Shown here piece after piece: positions 50,240 to 61,589 of a DNA stretch of 64,000 nucleotides; position 1 is the first letter of the stretch; every line of letters begins with the position of its first letter. Both the position numbers and the translations under genes were made by a program. The notes under the pieces are model-generated. The model was not told the DNA's origin, searched no databases, and saw nothing but the letters and a program-made list of their open reading frames with translations. The stretch is from Castor canadensis (Eukaryota; Chordata; Mammalia; Rodentia; Castoridae): contig NC_133401.1 in NCBI RefSeq assembly GCF_047511655.1, positions 47,883,570-47,947,569 on the forward strand, written 5' to 3'.

Positions 50240-50438
50240 AAACAGGGCGCTGGTACCTCATGCCTGTAATCCTAGCTACTCAGGAGACAGAGATCAGGAG
50301 AATTGAGGTTCAAAGCCAGTCCAGGCAAATAGTTATGAGACACTATCTCAAAAAAAAAAAAAAAAACAGAGCTGGTGGAGTGGCTCCAGGTGAAGGCCCT
50401 GAGTTCAAACCCCATACCGCAAAAAAAAAAAAAAAAAA
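50240..50438 (+). mobile_element. SINE dimer (B1-like + ID-like)
   Basis: acctcatgcctgtaatccta, agagatcaggagaattgagg, an A-rich linker, then gagctggtggagtggctcca, gccctgagttcaaaccccat and a 17-base A tail. The long pure tails suggest a fairly young copy. Confidence 0.92.
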
Positions 50439-50608
50439 GGCTAAATAATATTGCATGATATGTGTGAACTACAGTTTGCTCACTGATTCATTCACAGCTT
50501 AATGTTTGGGATATTTCAATATTTTCTCTTTAATGAATAGTGCTGCTATGATCATGAATATAGAAATATCTCTTTGAGAGTCTCTTTTCTATATATTTAT
50601 TTATTTGA

Positions 50609-50692
50609 CGGGACTGGGGTTTCAACTCAGGACCTCTCACTTGTTAGGCAGGTACTCTACCATTTGAGCCACTCCCCCAGCCCTTTTTTGCT
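50609..50692 (-). mobile_element. ID-like SINE
   Basis: gggactggggtttcaactca, tgttaggcaggtactctacc, gagccactcccccagccctt. Confidence 0.92.
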
Positions 50693-51424
50693 TTAGTTGT
50701 GAATTCTTTTGAGTATATCCTAAAGTAGAATTTCCAGATCATATGATGCTATGGTTTGGAAGTGGTCCCTCAAATGTCCATATGTCCTTATGGCATATTT
50801 TCATGAGCTTATTGGTCATTTGTATATCTTAGACAAATGTTTATTCATGACCTTTGCCTATCTTTTGAATTGGATTCTTTAGGTTTTAGTTGTTGAGTTT
50901 TAATAGTTCTCTCTATATTTTGTATTTATCCCCATCAGCTATGTGATTCATAAATACCTTCTCCCATTCTTTGGCTTGCTTTTGATCCACTTGATATTTT
51001 CTTTGATACACAAGCTGCTAAAATTTGCATACACTACAATTTTTCCAGTTTTTTTTTTTTGAGCCTTTGGTTTCACATTCAAGAAGTCATTGTGAGATCC
51101 AATCTGATATTTTCTAAGAGTTTTACAGTTGTGGTTCTTACATTTAGGTCTTTGATCCAGTTTAAGTTAATATTTGCATATGGTGTTTGGCAAAGTTCCA
51201 ATTTCATTCTTTCTCATGTGATACCCAGTTCAATCTGCACCATTTGTTGAAAGGACCACTTTTCCCCATCCAATGGCTTTGGTACCCATGTCAAAAATAA
51301 TTTGATCACATTCACAAGGGTTCTCTTCTCAACTGTCTACTCGACTCCATTTGTTTGCACGTCAGCCTTTATGACATTTATTGGATTTTGAAATAAGTAA
51401 GTGTGAGTCCTCCAACTTTGGTTT

Positions 51425-51725
51425 TTGATGGTAATGAATTTTGAACTTGAGGCTTTACACTTGCTGGGCAGATGCTCTGCCTCTTGAGCCACTCCCTCAG
51501 CCTGTTGCTCTGCTTTTTGGAAATAGGGTCTTGCTTTTTTCCCAAGTCAGCCTGGACTTCAATCTTCCTATTTTACACTTTCTTCCATAGCTGGGATGAC
51601 AGGCATGTACCACCACACCCAGATTTGAGATGGGGTCTCATGAACATTTCATTCAACTTCGATTCTCCTGATCTTAGCCTCATAAGTAGACAGGATTACA
51701 GGCATGAGTCACTGGTACCTGGACA
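51425..51725 (-). mobile_element. Composite SINE trimer
   Basis: ID-like (cttgctgggcagatgctctg, cctcttgagccactccctca), B1-like (ggtcttgctttt ... gcatgtaccaccacacccag), second B1-like (gatggggtctcatgaacatt ... catgagtcactggtacctgg). Confidence 0.88.
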
Positions 51726-52002
51726 ACTTTGTTCATTTTTTTTGTTTTTCAAAATTGTTTTGGCTATTCATGATCCATTTAGTTTGGGTTTTTCTATTTC
51801 TGTAAAAATATAATTGGAATTTTGCAGGGATTGCAGTGAGTCCATAGATCATTTTGGGTAATATTGACATCCTAATTACTAAGTCTTCTAATTCCATGTT
51901 CTAATCCATGAACATGGAATGTATATGTCTAACTTCATCAATGGTTTAGAAATCTTCCTTCTCCTTGGTTAACTACTAAGTATTATACTGGTTTATTTTT
52001 CA

Positions 52003-52160
52003 TTACTAGAGATTGAACCTAGGACTTCACTTGTTTTTGTTTGCTTTGTTTTTTTGAGACAGTCTTGCTATGTAGTTCAGGCTGGCTTTGAACTTGTGAT
52101 CTTCCTACCTCATTCTCCCAAGTGCTGGAATTACAGGTATGCCCCACCATGCCTGGCTTT
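52003..52160 (-). mobile_element. SINE, ID-like remnant plus B1-like unit
   Basis: attactagagattgaaccta, then gagacagtcttgctatgtag, tctcccaagtgctggaatta, ccccaccatgcctggctt. Confidence 0.82.
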
Positions 52161-53870
52161 ATTCTTTTTGATACTACTATCAATGGATTTGTTTTTGTAA
52201 TTTCCTTTATGGCAGCATATAGAAATTCAACTGATTTTTTTTGTGTCTTCTTTGTATCCTGCTATGTTACAGAATTCATTTATTAGTTTTAGTACCTTAG
52301 GGAATAGAGGAATATTTAGTTTATATCTATAAAGTCATATCATCTATGAACAGAGATAATTCTACTACTTCTTTTCTGATTTGGATGTCTTTTATTTCTT
52401 TTTCTTGCCTAATTTTTCTGGCCAGAAGTTTCAGTACAGTGTTGAATGGAAGTGTCAAGTAGGTATCCTGATATTAGAGGTAAAACCATCAATCTTTCAC
52501 CACTGAATATGTCTGTTGTAATTTTTAAGGTTATTTTTTTTACAAGGCTTTTATTATGGTAAAGTAGTTTCCTTCTATTCCTGGTACATTGAGTGGTTTG
52601 TTTGTTTTTTTTTAATCACTAAAGAGCATTAAATTTTGTCAACTTTTTTTCCTACATCAAGTGAAATAATCATATTGGTTTTGCCCTTTATTCTGATCAA
52701 GTTTCATCTGTTGAACCCTCCTTGCATCCCAGGAATAAATCCCACTTTGCCTTTGTATACAATCCTTTTAATATGTTGTGAATTTGGTTTGCTAGCATTT
52801 GCTGAGGATTTTTGCATCTGCGTTAATCAAGGGTATTTAGTTTGTAGAGTTTTGCAGCATTCCTATCTGGCTTTGGTGTTCATGTAATCCTGGCCTTATA
52901 GAATGAGTTAGAAGTGTTCCCTCCTCTCCAGTTTTTTGGAAAAGTTTGAGAACGATTGGTATTTGATAAAATTCCCCAATGAAGCTCTCAGTTCCAAGGC
53001 TTTTCTTGGTTGGGTGATTTCTGGTTAGTGATTCAATCTCCTTACTAGTTACGGGTCTAATTAGTTTTCCCATCTTTTCATGATTTAATTTGAGTAGGTT
53101 ATGTTTCTAGGGATTTGTCCATTTCATTTAAGTCATCCAATGTGTTGGCATGCAATTATTCATAGTACTCTCTGCTCACCTTTTTTATTTCTATACAATC
53201 AATAGTAATGTCCCTACTTTCTCTTCTGATTTTAGTGACTTGAGTCTTCTCTCTTTTTTCCTTAGTCCATCTAGCTTTGTTTGTCAACTTTGCTGATGTT
53301 TGCATATAACCAAGTTCATTGATTTTTCTGTTTTTTTTCAAGTCTCTCTTTAATTTTTCTCTAATCCTTACTATTTCCTTCCTTTTTCTAGCTATGGGTT
53401 CAGTTTTTTCTTCTTTTTATAGTCCCTTAATTTGTAAAGTTAGAGTTTTAAAATTTGAGATCTTTCTTATTTTTTTAATATAAATATTTATAGCTATAAA
53501 TTTCTCATTCAGCACACCTTCATTGCATTATCTAAGTTTTGAGGTATTTCTTGTTTTCATTCATCTAATTCCACTTGTGATTTCCAATTTGTTCCATTTG
53601 TTGTGCAAAAAGATGTTGTTTACTTTCCACAGAGTTGTGACTTCTCCAGTTTTAATTCTGCTATTGATTTTTAACTTTATATCCCAGTGGTAGGAAAAGA
53701 TATTTTGTATGATAGCTATAAAATCTACTGATACTCAAACTGTGTCTTAACAGATGATCTGTCCTAGAAAATGTCCTCTATAAATCTGAGAAAAGTGGAC
53801 ATGCTGTGGTGGCTGGTTGATCTTTCTGTTTATGTATGTTGAATCTACTTGATTAACTGGATGTGACAAG

Positions 53871-54305
53871 GCGAATTCCTGAGAAAAAGGATGACTACCC
53901 ACAAAAGAAGGTATGAGCAACAGGGTCATACCTGCCATTCTAAGCTTATAAAATGTTTACTTACAGAAGAACAAGTGGGTGAGGGGATAAAATGATGTAA
54001 TTGACAAATAAAATAAAATAACAAAATATCAGATTGTCCAGGACAGTCTGGGAGCTCATCCCAGTTCTATCCCATTTCCATCTGACACTGTCAATTGCAA
54101 CTTCCTTTGTAGGTTGACATGACCTTTACTGGGAACATTTTGGTCTTAGAGATATAATTAGAATAACCTACAAACATCACTTTCACAAGTAATTTTAAAG
54201 ACGGGATGGGGCAAGAGTTGCTAACATCCTATGAAAAAGTAAAAATGCTTTGCTGCAATATGAAGGACCACACCAGGTTGCAAAGACTGATAAAAATACA
54301 TTGTG
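53871..54305. other. Unassigned DNA
   Basis: Nothing recognised. Confidence 0.4.
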
Positions 54306-54306
54306 T

Positions 54307-54392
54307 TGGGCTGGAGGAGAGGATCAAGTGGTAGAGTGCCTACTTTGCAAGTACAGAGCCCTGAGTTCAAACCCTAGTCCCACCAAAAAAGG
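54307..54392 (+). mobile_element. ID-like SINE
   Basis: ggctggaggagaggatcaag, tggtagagtgcctactttgc, gccctgagttcaaaccctag, A-rich tail. Confidence 0.92.
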
Positions 54393-55105
54393 AAAAAATA
54401 CGTTGTGTTGAGGTGGCTTGGTATTTCCTCTGTCTTTGTGACTCTTACATCAGTCTCACAGGGAAAGCTATTGGCAAACATGGCGTCTATTTTTAACTAA
54501 AAGCAAGCTGCCACAGGACTGAAGCCAGATGTTTCCTGCATCTTGACTGTGTCGTCCTCACTCTGTGCACAGGAGCTTGTGACACTGAAGCCCTCCTTGC
54601 TTGTAGTCCCCTCTTGCCTCTGAAGTTAGGCCTTACTTGTCTGTGTTGGACTTGCTTTTGCTTATATAATTCCTACTCTAAGCCCTTAAAAAGTCAAGAG
54701 TTACTCAGTAGTTAACAGACAAAAAATGTTCTCAGGACAGCAACAGGACTTTTTCAGAGAATTTGTTCAAGGTGATTGAGGGCATGAGTGGGTGAACACA
54801 AGGATGCCTTTAAAAAGGGGGGAGAAAAAAGTTTACCAAAGCATCTGTTACTGATTTTTTTATTAAGATCAGCTCATTTGGGAAATTCTGGATATAGAAT
54901 TCATGTCACTATGATTTCTAGTGAGTGAAATAATTTCGAACTTTTAATTCAGTGTCAGAAAATGCTTGAATATTTACCCTTATTATTTTATGGGACATCT
55001 CAATTTCAAATTCTTTTCCTCTCGTAGCTTCTTGTAAACTCAGATCTTCTAAAAAAGGCATTTTACATGAGAATTTCTGTTGGTATCCTAAAAAAAATCC
55101 CAAAA
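54393..55105. other. Unassigned DNA
   Basis: No gene or repeat recognised. Confidence 0.4.
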
Positions 55106-55107
55106 TT

Positions 55108-55192
55108 TAGGGCTGGAGGCATGGCTCAACCAGTAGAGCACCTGTCTTGCAGGTATGAAGCCCTGAGTTCAAAACCCTAGCACTGCAAAAAT
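55108..55192 (+). mobile_element. ID-like SINE
   Basis: gggctggaggcatggctcaa, agtagagcacctgtcttgca, gccctgagttcaaaacccta, then gcactgcaaaaatgaaa. Confidence 0.92.
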
Positions 55193-55509
55193 GAAATAGG
55201 TGAATAAATAGCTAATATTTGTAGAATAAAAAGAAGACAAGAAACCAGTTGGCTCAGAATAAAAGGGAGCATGATGGTGACTAATTATTCCTAAGAAGTA
55301 ATTACAAAGGGAAATAGTTTTTGTTACTGTCATTTCCATAAAATAATTCAACATCACTTAGTTTCCAACTTGTACCACAGCAATCCTTTCCTGTGCATCT
55401 GTTCATGTATTTGTTCTCCAAGACTTGGCCTAAATGCTATCTTCTTTCTTCCTACTTTTTTTCCTTCTGTGGCACATGGCTCATTTTGTTTTGTTCCTTA
55501 CCTTTGTTT

Positions 55510-55728
55510 TTTTGTTATTTATTTATTTATTTAGCTATCTATCTACGTTTTCATTTATCACCATATTATTGTTGTACTGGAGGTACGTTGTGATGTTTAT
55601 AAAGGTTCTTACAATCTATCACAGTTAAATTCACCCCTCCATCATTCTCCTTTGTCCTCCTTCCCCAATTCCTGGAAGTTTCAACAGGTCTCATTTTTTC
55701 CATTTTCATACATGAGTACATAATATTT
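55510..55728 (-). mobile_element. Rodent L1 3'-end fragment (Lx-like)
   Basis: (TTTA)-rich start, attgttgtactggaggtacg, attcacccctccatcattct, gtctcattttttccattttc. Same family as 59,450-59,650 in the same orientation. Confidence 0.72.
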
Positions 55729-55999
55729 GCATTATTTAAAAAATTTTACCTGCTGGAAAATAGGTTCTGGGAGACATCATCTGCCTGGTTCACTGCTCTG
55801 GTGTCAAGGCCTAGAACAGGTGCTCGTGTGTCCTCACTCACTGACCTGTCCCCACAAACTAATACAGGTCATCCCACAGCCTGCTGAGCTATTAAGGCCT
55901 TGCTTAGCCAACCCAGAAAAATCTCCAAACTGGCACTGTAAGTACCCAAGGTGTGCCCAGGGGCCCACGGGCATGGGGGAATGGATCTGTCAATTTTAT

Positions 56000-56360
56000 G
56001 TGCCAGCCTGGGTGGGCTGTGGTGCCTGGATGTTTGATGAAATGCCAGTCTAGATGTTGCTGGGAAGGCAATTTTTAAATGTGATGAATGTTTAAATTAT
56101 TAGACTGTGAGTAGGGTAGACTATCCCCACATAGCATGGACAGGCCTCACCCAATAAGTTGAAGGTCTTAAGAGAGAAAAACTGAGATCCTCTAAGGAGA
56201 AGGAAGTCTGCCTCTAGGTTGCCTTTGAACTTGAGACTTTAATGACTCTTCTCTGAAGAATTCACCTGCTTGCTGGCCTGCCCTGCAGAACTAGGCTTGC
56301 AGCCTCACAGTCTCTTGAGCCAATTCCTTAAAATCAATCTCTCTCTATGTGTGAGTGTGT
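56000..56360 (+). mobile_element. LTR-type repeat (ERVL/MaLR-like)
   Basis: tcaattttatgtgccagcct, caggcctcacccaataagtt, gcagcctcacagtctcttga, gccaattccttaaaatcaat. The same order of blocks recurs at 61,590-62,040, so these are two copies of one family. The subfamily is not assigned. Confidence 0.7.
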
Positions 56361-56369
56361 GTCTTTCCC

Positions 56370-56452
56370 TATTCCTCCCTCCCTCCCTCCCTTCCTCCTC
56401 CTCCTCCTCCTCCTCCTCCTCCTCCTCTTCCTCCTCTTTTTCTCTCTCTTTC
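56370..56452 (+). repeat. Polypyrimidine tract with (CCT)n
   Basis: (ccct)n, then about 12 cct/tcc units (56,395-56,437), then ct-rich sequence. It grows out of the 3' end of the LTR-type repeat. Confidence 0.95.
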
Positions 56453-56573
56453 AAATGACTACACACACACTATTGGCTCTGCTTCTCTGGAGAAAGCAGA
56501 GGGGAGATTGTCACCAGTGTTTTCTGTGTTCCACGGATTACCACCTGGAGCATTTTACCTTTTTTGTTTGTTT

Positions 56574-56660
56574 GTTTTTTGTGGTACTGGGGTTTGAACT
56601 CAGGACCTCACACTTGCTAGGCAGGTGTTCTACTGCTTGAGCCACTCCACCAGCCCCTGG
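56574..56660 (-). mobile_element. ID-like SINE
   Basis: gtggtactggggtttgaact, cttgctaggcaggtgttcta, gagccactccaccagcccct: close to the apparent family consensus. Confidence 0.95.
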
Positions 56661-57029
56661 AGCATTTTATATGCACCCAGTTGAGTGGGTTATGTCACGA
56701 TGAGGAAGGACCACCAAACATTTTTGCGATTCATAAAGGCTTATCTTTGGCACAGGCAAGTTTGTTGAAATAGTTGTCACAAATAAAGATAAGACCAAAA
56801 AGCAAAGGTTGCAAATCTCCTGATCTCATCAGTAAGGACAGATTAGCTGGCAGTAGTGCCCTCCTGTGAACAGTTTCGAAACGAAGGGCACACAGTCTGC
56901 AGCTTCCAGCAGACTTCCACGGTTAATAGTTTAACCATGAGGGAGAAAGTGAGAATTCAATCACACTGCAGAAGGAGCAACTGAAAGCCCGTGTTTGGAA
57001 ATTACTTTTGTTACTGAAATTTACTTTAA
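56661..57029. other. Unassigned DNA
   Basis: Nothing recognised. Confidence 0.4.
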
Positions 57030-57312
57030 AGTGACCTGAACCTGTTTGGGGAGAGGAGAGGTGTTGGAACCAGTGGGAGGGAGGGATGTGGGATAGGGTG
57101 AATATGGTACAAATATTGTGTACACATGTATGTAAATGGAAAAATGAGACCTGATGAAACTATTTCAGGAACAGGGAGAGGGATAAAGGAGAACAATGGA
57201 GGGGGTGAATTCAAGTAGGATATAGTTGATATATTGTATATTTGATATATTTACTTTTTGTAAATGCCACAATGTACCCCCAGCACAACAATAAAAAGGA
57301 AAAATAAAAAGA
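57030..57312 (+). mobile_element. Rodent L1 3'-end fragment (Lx-like)
   Basis: Sense copy: gagaggagaggtgttggaac, aggaacagggagagggataa, atggagggggtgaattcaag, ccacaatgtacccccagcac, acaacaataaaaag. Confidence 0.75.
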
Positions 57313-57574
57313 TTAAACTTAAAAAAAATAGAATAAAAAAGAGAAACAAACGAAAACAAAGTGACCTATAAAAACTGCATAGCTACAAGCTTAGTAGTTA
57401 GAAGTAGACTGGTTACAGTGTATTTCTTTCTATTCAACAATGGGCGATCGGACAGTTTGATTCCAATAGCAACAAAACTTGAGCAGTTACTACAAGAACT
57501 TTTTTAATGGTTTTATGATTTAGAGAGCATTTCCTCTATCCAGGTCTGAGGGCTTCCTGTCAACTGAGTAATCT

Positions 57575-57692
57575 GTGCTCTCCCAAACTCTTCTGTTGAA
57601 ATCTTAACCTTAAATGATATGGTATTACAAGATGGAGCCTTTTGCGGGGAGTGTGATTAGGTCATCATGAGGGGAAAGCCTTATGGATGGGA
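57575..57692 (+). mobile_element. MaLR-like LTR fragment, sense
   Basis: cttctgttgaaatcttaacc, aaatgatatggtattacaag, tgtgattaggtcatcatgag, atggatgggactgatgcctc: the front part of an MLT1-type LTR. Confidence 0.6.
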
Positions 57693-58036
57693 CTGATGCC
57701 TCTATTAGTCAGTTTCACATTACTATAACCGAACACTTGAAGCAATTAAATTATAAGAGAAAAGATTTAGCCTAGCAATTGTGAAGCCCTGAGTTCAAAC
57801 CCCAGTGCCAAAAAAAAAAAAATACACCAGAGAAAAGGTGTATTTTTGTTGATGTTCCCGGATCCTCCAGTCTAAGATCAAGCAACCCCATGATGTGGGA
57901 GCTCTGATAAGGACTGCACATCATGATGGAAGCATGTAGCGGAACAAACCACTCACTTGATGAGTCAGGAGGCAAAAGAGAAAGACTGAGAGGTGTGTGT
58001 ATAGTGGGAGGTGGTCCTCACAATACCCTTCAGTAC
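57693..58036 (-). mobile_element. MaLR-like LTR fragment, antisense, with SINE insertions
   Basis: Opens tattagtcagtttcacatta (antisense LTR terminus) and continues with 'taagagaaaagatttag ... caagcaaccccatgatgtgg ... acatcatgatggaagcatgt'. Interrupted by an ID-like SINE at 57,766-57,822 and cut on the right by the composite SINE. Confidence 0.65.
57766..57824 (+). mobile_element. ID-like SINE, 5'-truncated
   Basis: cctagcaattgtgaagccct, gagttcaaaccccagtgcc, A tail. agagaaaag flanks on both sides suggest a short target duplication. Confidence 0.88.
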
Positions 58037-58052
58037 ATTTAAGAAATCTGAG

Positions 58053-58357
58053 CTGGGTGTGGTGGTTCAAACCTACAATCCTAGCTCCTTGGAGGCCGAG
58101 ATTAGGAGGATCACAGTTTGAGTCCAGCCCAGGCAAAAAATTCACAAGACCCCATCTCAACCAATGGCTGGGCGTGGTGGTACCCGCTGTTATTCCAGCT
58201 ATGCATGGAAGTGCAAGTAGGGGAGTCACAGTCCAGGCCAGCCTTGGCAGAAAGTGAGACCCTATCTCAGAAATAACCAACAGGGACTGGCAGTAGAATG
58301 TCTGCCTAGCAATCAAAAGGCCCTGAGTTCAAACTCCAGTACCGCCAAAAAAAAAAA
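58053..58357 (+). mobile_element. Composite SINE trimer with target duplication
   Basis: ctgggtgtggtggttcaaac ... ccatctcaaccaatgg | ctgggcgtggtggtacccgc ... cctatctcag | gtctgcctagcaatcaaaag ... cctgagttcaaactccagta, A tail. Flanked by aaatctgag at 58,044-58,052 and about 58,357-58,365. Confidence 0.93.
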
Positions 58358-58365
58358 AATCTGAG

Positions 58366-59449
58366 CAGAAAGTTGGTATAAATATAAAGAATAAAGGACA
58401 ATTTTGATGAGGTCTTTGTCCAAAGTGAGGAACATATTATTGGACAATGGAGAAAAGGCAATCCTTATTTTAACTTGGCAGATAAGGTTAGGGTTCTTTG
58501 TGAAGTGATGGAAATGCTCTCAAATTGGCTGGGAACATATTAAAAAATCACTGGGTGGGCTGTATAATTTGGGACTGTGCCTCACTAAAGCTAGTAAAGC
58601 TGTATGATCTCCTGCTGACCGTATGAAAATGTGAAATGGGTTTAAAATGTGCATTAGCTTTTCTGTAAGACATGGGGGTTCCTTACTCCTGGAAAAACCA
58701 AATTAACTCTTTAAATGTCTTGATCGCTTAATGGGTCAAATTGGCTTTCTTTCCACAGAATATTTAAGGTTACACAAATGTAAACATATGCAAGGCTAAA
58801 TTAGATTCCAATAATTGTCCCTTAAAAGGATTCTGCTTTACAAGCTCCAAGCACCACTACAAATGATATTAACTTGATTATTATGCTTTCTGAAACCTTT
58901 CAGTGCTTCCTGTCTAAATGTTAATATTGGTAATAATTGTGTTACTTCATTCTACTCCAACTTAAATGTAATTCTAAGATCCTCAGAGCTTCACTAATAT
59001 TAAATCAACTTGTGGATAAACTTTGGATATCTGAAATCTTTGGTTTTCTGGACACTTTCTAAGTGATTAAAAGTTAGTTAGAAATTACAAAACTAGTAAC
59101 AAGTAGTATATGTTTGATCTTTGTAAAGCTCTAATCATGATAAATTTGATATAATACATTCGGAGTTGCACATACACTAATAATATAGTTAATATATCTG
59201 AAAGCTGAAAGTAAAAACTTTACAGTTTTCATGTTATTTACATGTATTTGTGTATGTTTAAACACACTTATAAAATTATACTAGAACCGTGAAACAGAAC
59301 CTTATAAATAATAAAGATGAAAAACTAGCAATTCAGCAAAAAAAGTATTCTTTTTTTTTTACAAGCAACAACAAAAAAATTATGTCTTATTTAGTGACTT
59401 TTATAGAGAACAGAGCTTCCTTATCTGCGGGGCACAATATCTTTTTTTA
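58366..59449. other. Unassigned DNA
   Basis: AT-rich, no open frame or repeat recognised. Confidence 0.4.
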
Positions 59450-59650
59450 AAATCATTGTGCTGGGTGGGGATACATTGTAGAATTTACAAAGGTTCTTAA
59501 TCAAATATATCATAGTTGAACTCACCTCCTCCATCATTCTCCTTATCTCCCATTCCTGGAATAGTTTCAGCAGGTCTCATTTTTCCATTTTCATACCTGT
59601 GTACACAGCATTTTCCCTCCCCCACACTATTAGTACCAACTTCCCCAGGC
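59450..59650 (-). mobile_element. Rodent L1 3'-end fragment (Lx-like)
   Basis: ttgtgctgggtggggataca, actcacctcctccatcattc, aggtctcatttttccatttt. Confidence 0.7.
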
Positions 59651-60159
59651 GGCAGACAATATCTTGAGAGGCTCCTAAGTTTTTGTGGTTTTGTGTTGAC
59701 TTCTTCATTCTTTATTCACCAAAATCTTTTATTTCTGAAAAAGCCCAAACTCTGTAAATGTTCATTTACCACTTAATTTAAATATTATTTTAAATTATGC
59801 TTATAGCAAATGGCTCAAATCCAATGCTATAAATGTTTCTTTGACAATTATTTTTGATACTGCTTTTCCCAAATACAGATACAAATACTGCCTAGTGACA
59901 ATGCTAATATACTACTTTGTCTAAACTCTCTTTGGAGTTTCACAGGAAGCTTCTGGGACACACTAAATATTTGTTCCAAATGTTATAAAATCAGTACTAC
60001 AAATGGTAAGAAGATGCATATGTCCATATTTTAGTTAGTTCTACACAATTGTGAGAACTAAGTTTTCCTACAATCAATTTCACAACATGGAACGGGGAGG
60101 GAACCCATATCAAATTAATTACATGCAGATAAAATGTTATTAATATGAGTATATTCTTT
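59651..60159. other. Unassigned DNA
   Basis: Nothing recognised. Confidence 0.4.
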
Positions 60160-60160
60160 T

Positions 60161-60242
60161 TTTGTGGCCCTGGAGTTTGAACTCAGGGCCTCATGCTTGC
60201 TAGGCAGGTACTCTACCACTTGAGCCACTCCACAAGCCCTAA
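60161..60242 (-). mobile_element. ID-like SINE
   Basis: gtggccctggagtttgaact, cttgctaggcaggtactcta, gagccactccacaagcccta. Confidence 0.93.
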
Positions 60243-60389
60243 ATACATACTTATTTTCAGTGTACTTGTAAGTCACATATATTCATGAAGGATTTTACTT
60301 TCCTTCATTTGAATAATTCTGGCTAACACATTAACCAGGACCACTCAGTCTTGTCTCAGTAGCTGGTTTCAGCTTTCCTTTACACTTAC

Positions 60390-60546
60390 CTATGACACCT
60401 GCTACAAATCCACAGATTCTTGGGAAAAAAATTAAGAAGATCTTCAGCAAAGAACTGTTCACTATCTGATTCCACATGAAAATAGACTCACGGATCCAGA
60501 TTTGCCAAAATAGAGCTGGCATCATTATTACAAATAGAACTGACAC
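60390..60546 (-). CDS. Candidate internal exon of a multi-pass membrane protein
   Basis: A 157-bp segment open in one frame. On the minus strand it has an AG acceptor just before gtgtcagttc and a strong donor (atag then gtaagtg) at 60,383-60,389. A branch-point-like ctaat lies about 25 bases upstream of the acceptor. The polypyrimidine tract is weak, and a second AG seven bases downstream is an alternative acceptor. The peptide is 52 residues with two hydrophobic segments separated by a charged/polar loop: SVLFVIMMPALFWQIWIRES, then SSLLKIFLIFFPRICGFVAG. Such a layout fits adjacent membrane helices. It ends in phase 1. I do not recognise the protein. No repeat overlaps it, in a window that is otherwise mostly repeats. 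It could still be a chance open frame. Confidence 0.3.
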
Positions 60547-61028
60547 CTGTCAGACATCACAAAGACTGAATTAGAATTCCACAACTCTTTCATTCAGAGA
60601 TGGTCAGACTCACAGTCACCGTCTCAAAACAAGGGTTTGTTAACCAGGGCTAACGAACTGATTTGATTATGATTACTGTGATATTTATAGTGGGCATATT
60701 AAAATTTAGTTTTTTCTTCTTAATAACCCTTAATATCCTCAGGAACCATTTTCTGCAGATTCCACTGGACTAGAGACTGCCTACACCCCCTCCAAATCTA
60801 ATATGAACAGTGACTCAAGCAGTGACATTTGTAAGTGCCTCTGCATGTGGTATCTTGCTAATCAGGCTATAATTAGATTACGTAAATGTGATTTGTGTCT
60901 CTAATTGTCTGTGCTCTACTACATTAATGAAGTGTTAATAGTCATGATATTTTAACATTAGTAACACATTAATTTCATTTTAAATTGTGTCTAAAAATAT
61001 TGACCACTGTTATTAGCAGTTGCTATAG
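60547..61028. other. Unassigned DNA
   Basis: No repeat recognised. It would be intronic if the neighbouring exon is real. Confidence 0.35.
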
Positions 61029-61029
61029 T

Positions 61030-61127
61030 TGGGGCTGGTGGACTGGTTCAAGTGGTAGAGCACCTGCCTAGCAAGCATGAAGCCCTGAATTTGAATCCCA
61101 GGACCACCAAAAAAAAAAAAAAAAGAC
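61030..61127 (+). mobile_element. ID-like SINE
   Basis: gggctggtggactggttcaa, gtggtagagcacctgcctag, gccctgaatttgaatcccag and a 16-base A tail. Flanking ttgctatagtt occurs on both sides (61,020-61,030 and 61,135-61,145): a convincing target duplication. Confidence 0.95.
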
Positions 61128-61139
61128 AAAGGAATTGCT

Positions 61140-61515
61140 ATAGTTGGATCTTGGATCGCCCCAAAAGGCCCATGTGTTAAAGGCTTGGTCACCAGCCTGT
61201 GGTGCTGCTGGGAGATTGTATGACCTCTAAGATGCAAGGCCCAAGAGGGAGGAAGTTAGGTCATGAGATGTACCCTTGAAGAGGATATTGGCACCCTGGC
61301 CCCTGTCTGTCTGTCTTGCTTCCTGACCACCACATAGTGAGCAGCTTTGCTCCACCCCGTACTCCCCACCATGATGTTCTGCATCATCACAGGCCCAAGG
61401 ATAACGGACCAACTAAGCCTCAACTGATACCTCTGAGATCAAGTCAAAATAAATCTTGTTTCATTATAAGTTCTTTATCTTGGATATTGTATTATAGCAA
61501 TGACAAACACAGGAA
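61140..61515 (+). mobile_element. MaLR-like LTR (MST/MLT1 type), sense
   Basis: 'ggatcgccccaaaaggccca ... gttaggtcatgagatgtacc ... caccatgatgttctgcatca ... aagtcaaaataaatcttgtt ... ttctttatcttggatattgt ... attatagcaatgacaaacac': a near-complete LTR with its polyadenylation signal. Confidence 0.8.
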
Positions 61516-61589
61516 TGTATGATTTTTCCTAAAGGGGTGGTGACTTTAGCATTTATCAGTGCACCTGTTGGATTTGTTCTGCTGCTTTT

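Larger units (their letters stand above)
49560..53870 (-). mobile_element. Second ancient L1M element, interrupted by SINEs
   Basis: Antisense L1 running from the 3' region (49,560-50,090: gtttccattccattgggatg, aaagttctttatatattcta) through the ORF2 C-terminus (50,460-51,420), RT (51,730-53,100; active-site region near 52,336-52,380) to the endonuclease linker (53,150-53,870; tttttaatataaatatttat, gttaaccag-like end). No open frame is longer than 83 codons. Five SINE insertions lie inside it. Confidence 0.85.

Noticed and set aside
61030..61127. tRNA-like A and B boxes
   Set aside because: They belong to the ID-like SINE promoter. The sequence does not fold as a complete tRNA and has an A tail, so it is not a tRNA gene. 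The same applies to all other ID-like copies.
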